Of a DNA stretch of 64,000 nucleotides, positions 58,768-64,000 are shown in pieces. Position numbers and translations under genes: made by a program. Source of the stretch: Roseicella aerolata. GTDB lineage: Bacteria; Pseudomonadota; Alphaproteobacteria; Acetobacterales; Acetobacteraceae. The stretch covers positions 1-64,000 of the forward strand of contig NZ_JAJAQI010000021.1 of NCBI RefSeq assembly GCF_020523605.1, written 5' to 3'. Each line of letters opens with the position of its first letter. Position 1 is the stretch's first letter. The notes beneath the pieces were generated by a model. The model ran no database searches. It saw nothing but the letters and a program-made list of their open reading frames with translations, and was not told the origin of the DNA.

Positions 58768-60447
58768 ATGCTGATCTCCCTCGCGATCCGCGACGTCGTC
58801 CTGATCGAGCGGCTGGACCTCGCTTTCGGCCCCGGCCTGACGGTGCTGACCGGCGAGACCGGCGCGGGCAAATCCATCCTGCTGGACAGCCTCGGCCTCG
58901 CCTGCGGCGCCCGTGCCGAGGCGGGGATGGTGCGCGCCGGCCAGACGCAATGCTCGGTCGCCGCCGCCTTCGCCCCGCCCGAGGGCCATCCCGCGCTTGC
59001 CATCCTCGCCGAGCAGGGGATGGAGCCGGAGGAGGTGCTGGTGCTCCGCCGCGTGGTGCAGGCGGATGGCCGCGGCCGTGCCTTCGTCAACGACCAGCCG
59101 GTCGCGGTGGGGCTGCTCAGGCGGCTGGCGGCGACGCTGGTCGAGGTGCAGGGGCAGCACGACCAGGTGGGCCTGGCGGACCCCGCGACCCATGCCGGGC
59201 TGCTGGACGCCTTCGGCGGGCTGGAAGGCCGGCGCAACGCCGTCGCCGCGGCCTGGCGCAGCTGGCGGGAGGCGGAGCGGGCGCTCGCCACGGCGCGGGA
59301 GGCGATCGCCGCCGCGCAGCGGGATGAGGAATTCCTGCGGCATGCAGTGCAGGAACTCTCCGACCTCGCCCCCGTGGAGGGCGAGGAGGAGGAGCTTTCG
59401 AAGGAACGCCAGCGCCTGCAGCAGGGCGAGCGGCGGAACGAGAGCATCGCCTCCGCGCTCGGCGAATTGCAGCCGCGCGACCGGCGCCGGGGCGGCCCGG
59501 CGGATGCGCTGCGCAGCGCCGCCCGGGCGCTGGAGCGGCTGCCGCCCCCGAACGAGGAGGCGCAGCCGATCCTGGCGCTGCTCGCACAGGCGCAGGATTC
59601 GGTCGCCGAGGCCGAGACGCTGCTGGAGCGGATGCTGAATGAGGGCGGCCCCGACCCGCGCCGGCTGGAGCAGCTGGAGGACCGGCTCTTCGGCCTGCGC
59701 GCCGCCGCCCGCAAGCATGGCGTGGCGGTGGTGGAATTGCCGGCGCTGCTGACCCAGCTCAAGGAGCGCCTGGGCGCGCTGGATGCCGGGACCGAGCGGG
59801 TGGCCGGGCTGGAGAAGGCCGCGACCGAGGCGCGCGATGCCTATCTCACCGCCGGCCGCGCGCTGACCGATGCGCGCAGCGCCGCCGCCAAGCGGCTGGA
59901 GACGGCGCTGGCCAAGGAACTGCCGCCGCTCAAGCTCGACCGCGCCCGCTTCTTCGTTGAGGTCGCGCAGCGCGAGGAAAATGGCTGGTCGGCGGATGGC
60001 ATGGACCGCGTCACCTTCCTCGTCTCCACGAATCCGGGCCAGACGCCGGGGCACCTGCAGAAGATCGCCTCGGGCGGCGAGCTGTCCCGCCTGATGCTGG
60101 CGCTGAAGGTGGTGCTCGCCCGCGGCTCGCCGGTGCCGACGCTGATCTTCGACGAGGTGGATGCCGGCATCGGCGGCGCCACCGCCGCTGCCGTGGGGGA
60201 CCGCCTGGCCCGCGTGGCGGAGCGGCTGCAGGTGCTGGTCGTCACCCACAGCCCGCAGGTCGCGGCGCGCGGCGCGCAGCAGCTTCGCGTGGCCAAGCGG
60301 GTGAAGGGGGAGCGCGCGGCGACGATGGTCGAGCCGCTGGACAAGCGCGAGCGGCGGGAGGAGATTGCCCGCATGCTGGCCGGCGAGCGGGTGACGGATG
60401 CGGCCCGGGCGGCGGCGGACAGCCTGTTGGAGGGGACGCTGCTGTAG
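58768..60447 (+). CDS. recN: DNA repair protein RecN
   Basis: The 559-residue SMC-like ATPase acts early in double-strand break repair. It has ISLAIRDVVLIERLDLAF at the start and Walker A TGETGAGKSILLDSLGL. A long coiled coil spans about residues 150-370, with EVQGQHDQVGLADP before it. The signature is ASGGELSRLMLALKVVL and Walker B is TLIFDEVDAGIGG, with VVTHSPQVAARG near the end. Length is typical. It begins 25 bases after bamD. Confidence 0.96.
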   Translation: MLISLAIRDVVLIERLDLAFGPGLTVLTGETGAGKSILLDSLGLACGARAEAGMVRAGQTQCSVAAAFAPPEGHPALAILAEQGMEPEEVLVLRRVVQADGRGRAFVNDQPVAVGLLRRLAATLVEVQGQHDQVGLADPATHAGLLDAFGGLEGRRNAVAAAWRSWREAERALATAREAIAAAQRDEEFLRHAVQELSDLAPVEGEEEELSKERQRLQQGERRNESIASALGELQPRDRRRGGPADALRSAARALERLPPPNEEAQPILALLAQAQDSVAEAETLLERMLNEGGPDPRRLEQLEDRLFGLRAAARKHGVAVVELPALLTQLKERLGALDAGTERVAGLEKAATEARDAYLTAGRALTDARSAAAKRLETALAKELPPLKLDRARFFVEVAQREENGWSADGMDRVTFLVSTNPGQTPGHLQKIASGGELSRLMLALKVVLARGSPVPTLIFDEVDAGIGGATAAAVGDRLARVAERLQVLVVTHSPQVAARGAQQLRVAKRVKGERAATMVEPLDKRERREEIARMLAGERVTDAARAAADSLLEGTLL

Positions 60448-62940
<2,493 letters not shown>

Positions 62941-63110
62941 ATCTCCCCTGCAATCAATGCCATATCGCGGGCTGCCTTCAGTCCTGAAGGCCATCGGCCG
63001 CAGGCCCCGTCCCCCTGGGGGAGTGGGTCCCCTCCCCGCGGGGCGCAAGGCGCCCCCTTCCCCCGCGCCGCCGGCGGGGCGATGGTGCCGGCACCACAAA
63101 GGAGGACGCC

Positions 63111-64000
63111 ATGGCCGAGACCAATCTGCAGGTGCTGCTGCGCCGCCGCCCCAAGGGCGCACCCGTGCCCGAGGATTTCGAGATCGTCGAGACCCCGGTG
63201 CCGGAGCCGCAGGAGGGAGAGGTGCTGGTCCGCGCGCAGTACCTGTCGCTCGACCCCTACATGCGCGGCCGGATGGCCGAGGCGAAGAGCTATGCCAAGC
63301 CCGTGGATCTGGGCGCGGTCATGGAGGGTCGCACGGCGGGCGTCGTCGTCGCCTCCAGGGCGCCGGGCTTCGCGCCGGGCGATACGGTCGCGGGCGGCTA
63401 TGGCTGGCAGCGCTTCTCCTGCGTGAAGCCGGCGGGGCTGATCAAGGTCGATCCGCAGGAGGCGCCGCTCTCGGCCAATCTCGGCGTGCTCGGCATGCCC
63501 GGCCTGACCGCCTGGGTCGGGCTCGAGGATATCGGCCAGCCCAAGGCCGGTGAGACGGTGGTGGTCTCGGCCGCCTCCGGCGCGGTCGGCCAGGTCGTCG
63601 GGCAGATCGCGAAGATCCGGGGCTGCAAGGTCATCGGCATCGCCGGCGGGCCGAAGAAGTGCCAGTTCGTGACGGAGGAGCTGGGCTTCGATGCCTGCAT
63701 CGACCATCGCGGCGACCTCAACGCGCAGCTCGACCGGCACTGCCCGGAGGGGATCGACGTCTATTGGGAGAATGTCGGCGGCCCGGTGCAGGCGGCGGTC
63801 TTCCCCCGCCTGCGCGACTTCGCCCGCATGGTGATGTGCGGCGTCATCGCGCAATACAACGTGGTCGAGGGAGCGGACAGCTTCGGCGGCCCGCCCGGCC
63901 CGAACCTGGGCGCGGCGGTGCGCAAGCGGCTGCGCATCCAGGGCTTCATCGTCAGCGACCATGGCTGGGCGCGCTACCCGCAATTCCGCAAGGACATGCT
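63111..64000 (+). CDS. NADP-dependent zinc-free MDR oxidoreductase (partial)
   Basis: The gene starts at an ATG with AAAGGAGGA 7 bases upstream and runs off the window after about 296 codons; the family is usually 330-345 residues. It belongs to the medium-chain dehydrogenase/reductase group related to leukotriene B4 12-hydroxydehydrogenase and prostaglandin or curcumin reductases. It has YLSLDPYMRGRM, GYGWQRF, GVLGMPGLTAWVGL, the NADP-binding VSAASGAVGQVVGQIAK and VYWENVGGPV with CGVIAQYN. No zinc ligands are seen. It should reduce alpha,beta-unsaturated carbonyl compounds in the cytoplasm. Confidence 0.93.
   Translation, partial: MAETNLQVLLRRRPKGAPVPEDFEIVETPVPEPQEGEVLVRAQYLSLDPYMRGRMAEAKSYAKPVDLGAVMEGRTAGVVVASRAPGFAPGDTVAGGYGWQRFSCVKPAGLIKVDPQEAPLSANLGVLGMPGLTAWVGLEDIGQPKAGETVVVSAASGAVGQVVGQIAKIRGCKVIGIAGGPKKCQFVTEELGFDACIDHRGDLNAQLDRHCPEGIDVYWENVGGPVQAAVFPRLRDFARMVMCGVIAQYNVVEGADSFGGPPGPNLGAAVRKRLRIQGFIVSDHGWARYPQFRKDM

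Overview
The window is a high-GC (by eye near 70% G+C) chromosomal segment of an alphaproteobacterium. The gene content fits the Acetobacteraceae, perhaps a Roseomonas-like organism: a complete division and cell wall (dcw) cluster running through lpxC-bamD-recN-ligA, an rplY-pth-ychF block, an alphaproteobacterial FtsZ tail, and several tricarboxylate/dicarboxylate binding proteins. The family-level placement is inference. No tRNA, rRNA 16S/23S/5S, insertion sequence, integrase or CRISPR array was seen; the only RNA gene recognised is RNase P RNA (rnpB).

Left edge (1-4471): a compact peptide-export locus. Two short genes (310-519 and 760-972), markedly poorer in G+C than the surroundings, encode peptides with 19-residue double-glycine leaders ending in ISGG. 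They are followed by a CvaA/RaxA-type membrane fusion protein and a CvaB/RaxB-type ABC exporter with an intact C39 peptidase. The cores match no bacteriocin family I recognise. The stretch before the second peptide gene holds a series of inverted repeats ending at a strong Shine-Dalgarno sequence, and a perfect 12-bp hairpin separates the peptide genes from the exporter genes. This is the best candidate here for an undescribed system.

Middle (4898-36426): metabolic and transport genes in small units: a proline/alanine-rich membrane-anchored protein, GST, a histidine phosphatase, a GH16 glycosidase whose signal peptide is out of frame with its catalytic domain, rplY-pth-(unknown)-ychF, a lipoprotein, DUF4169, dienelactone hydrolase, two orphan Bug binding proteins, a DctPQM TRAP transporter, DUF3309, a hydroxyacyl-CoA dehydrogenase, an FkbM methyltransferase, an orphan AAA+ ATPase, an EamA permease, a phosphotriesterase-family hydrolase with a coupled short upstream ORF, AsmA, a fused HyuA-HyuB hydantoinase/oxoprolinase divergent from a MarR regulator, a TerB-DnaJ protein and a peptidoglycan amidase.

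Right (36491-62940): rnpB, then mraZ-rsmH-ftsL-ftsI-murE-murF-mraY-murD-ftsW-murG-murC-murB-ddl-ftsQ-ftsA, in which all 14 junctions overlap or abut. After a 116-base gap comes ftsZ with a clear terminator, then lpxC, bamD, recN and ligA. These genes make the peptidoglycan precursors, the divisome, lipid A and part of the outer-membrane assembly machine. The window ends inside a zinc-free MDR oxidoreductase.
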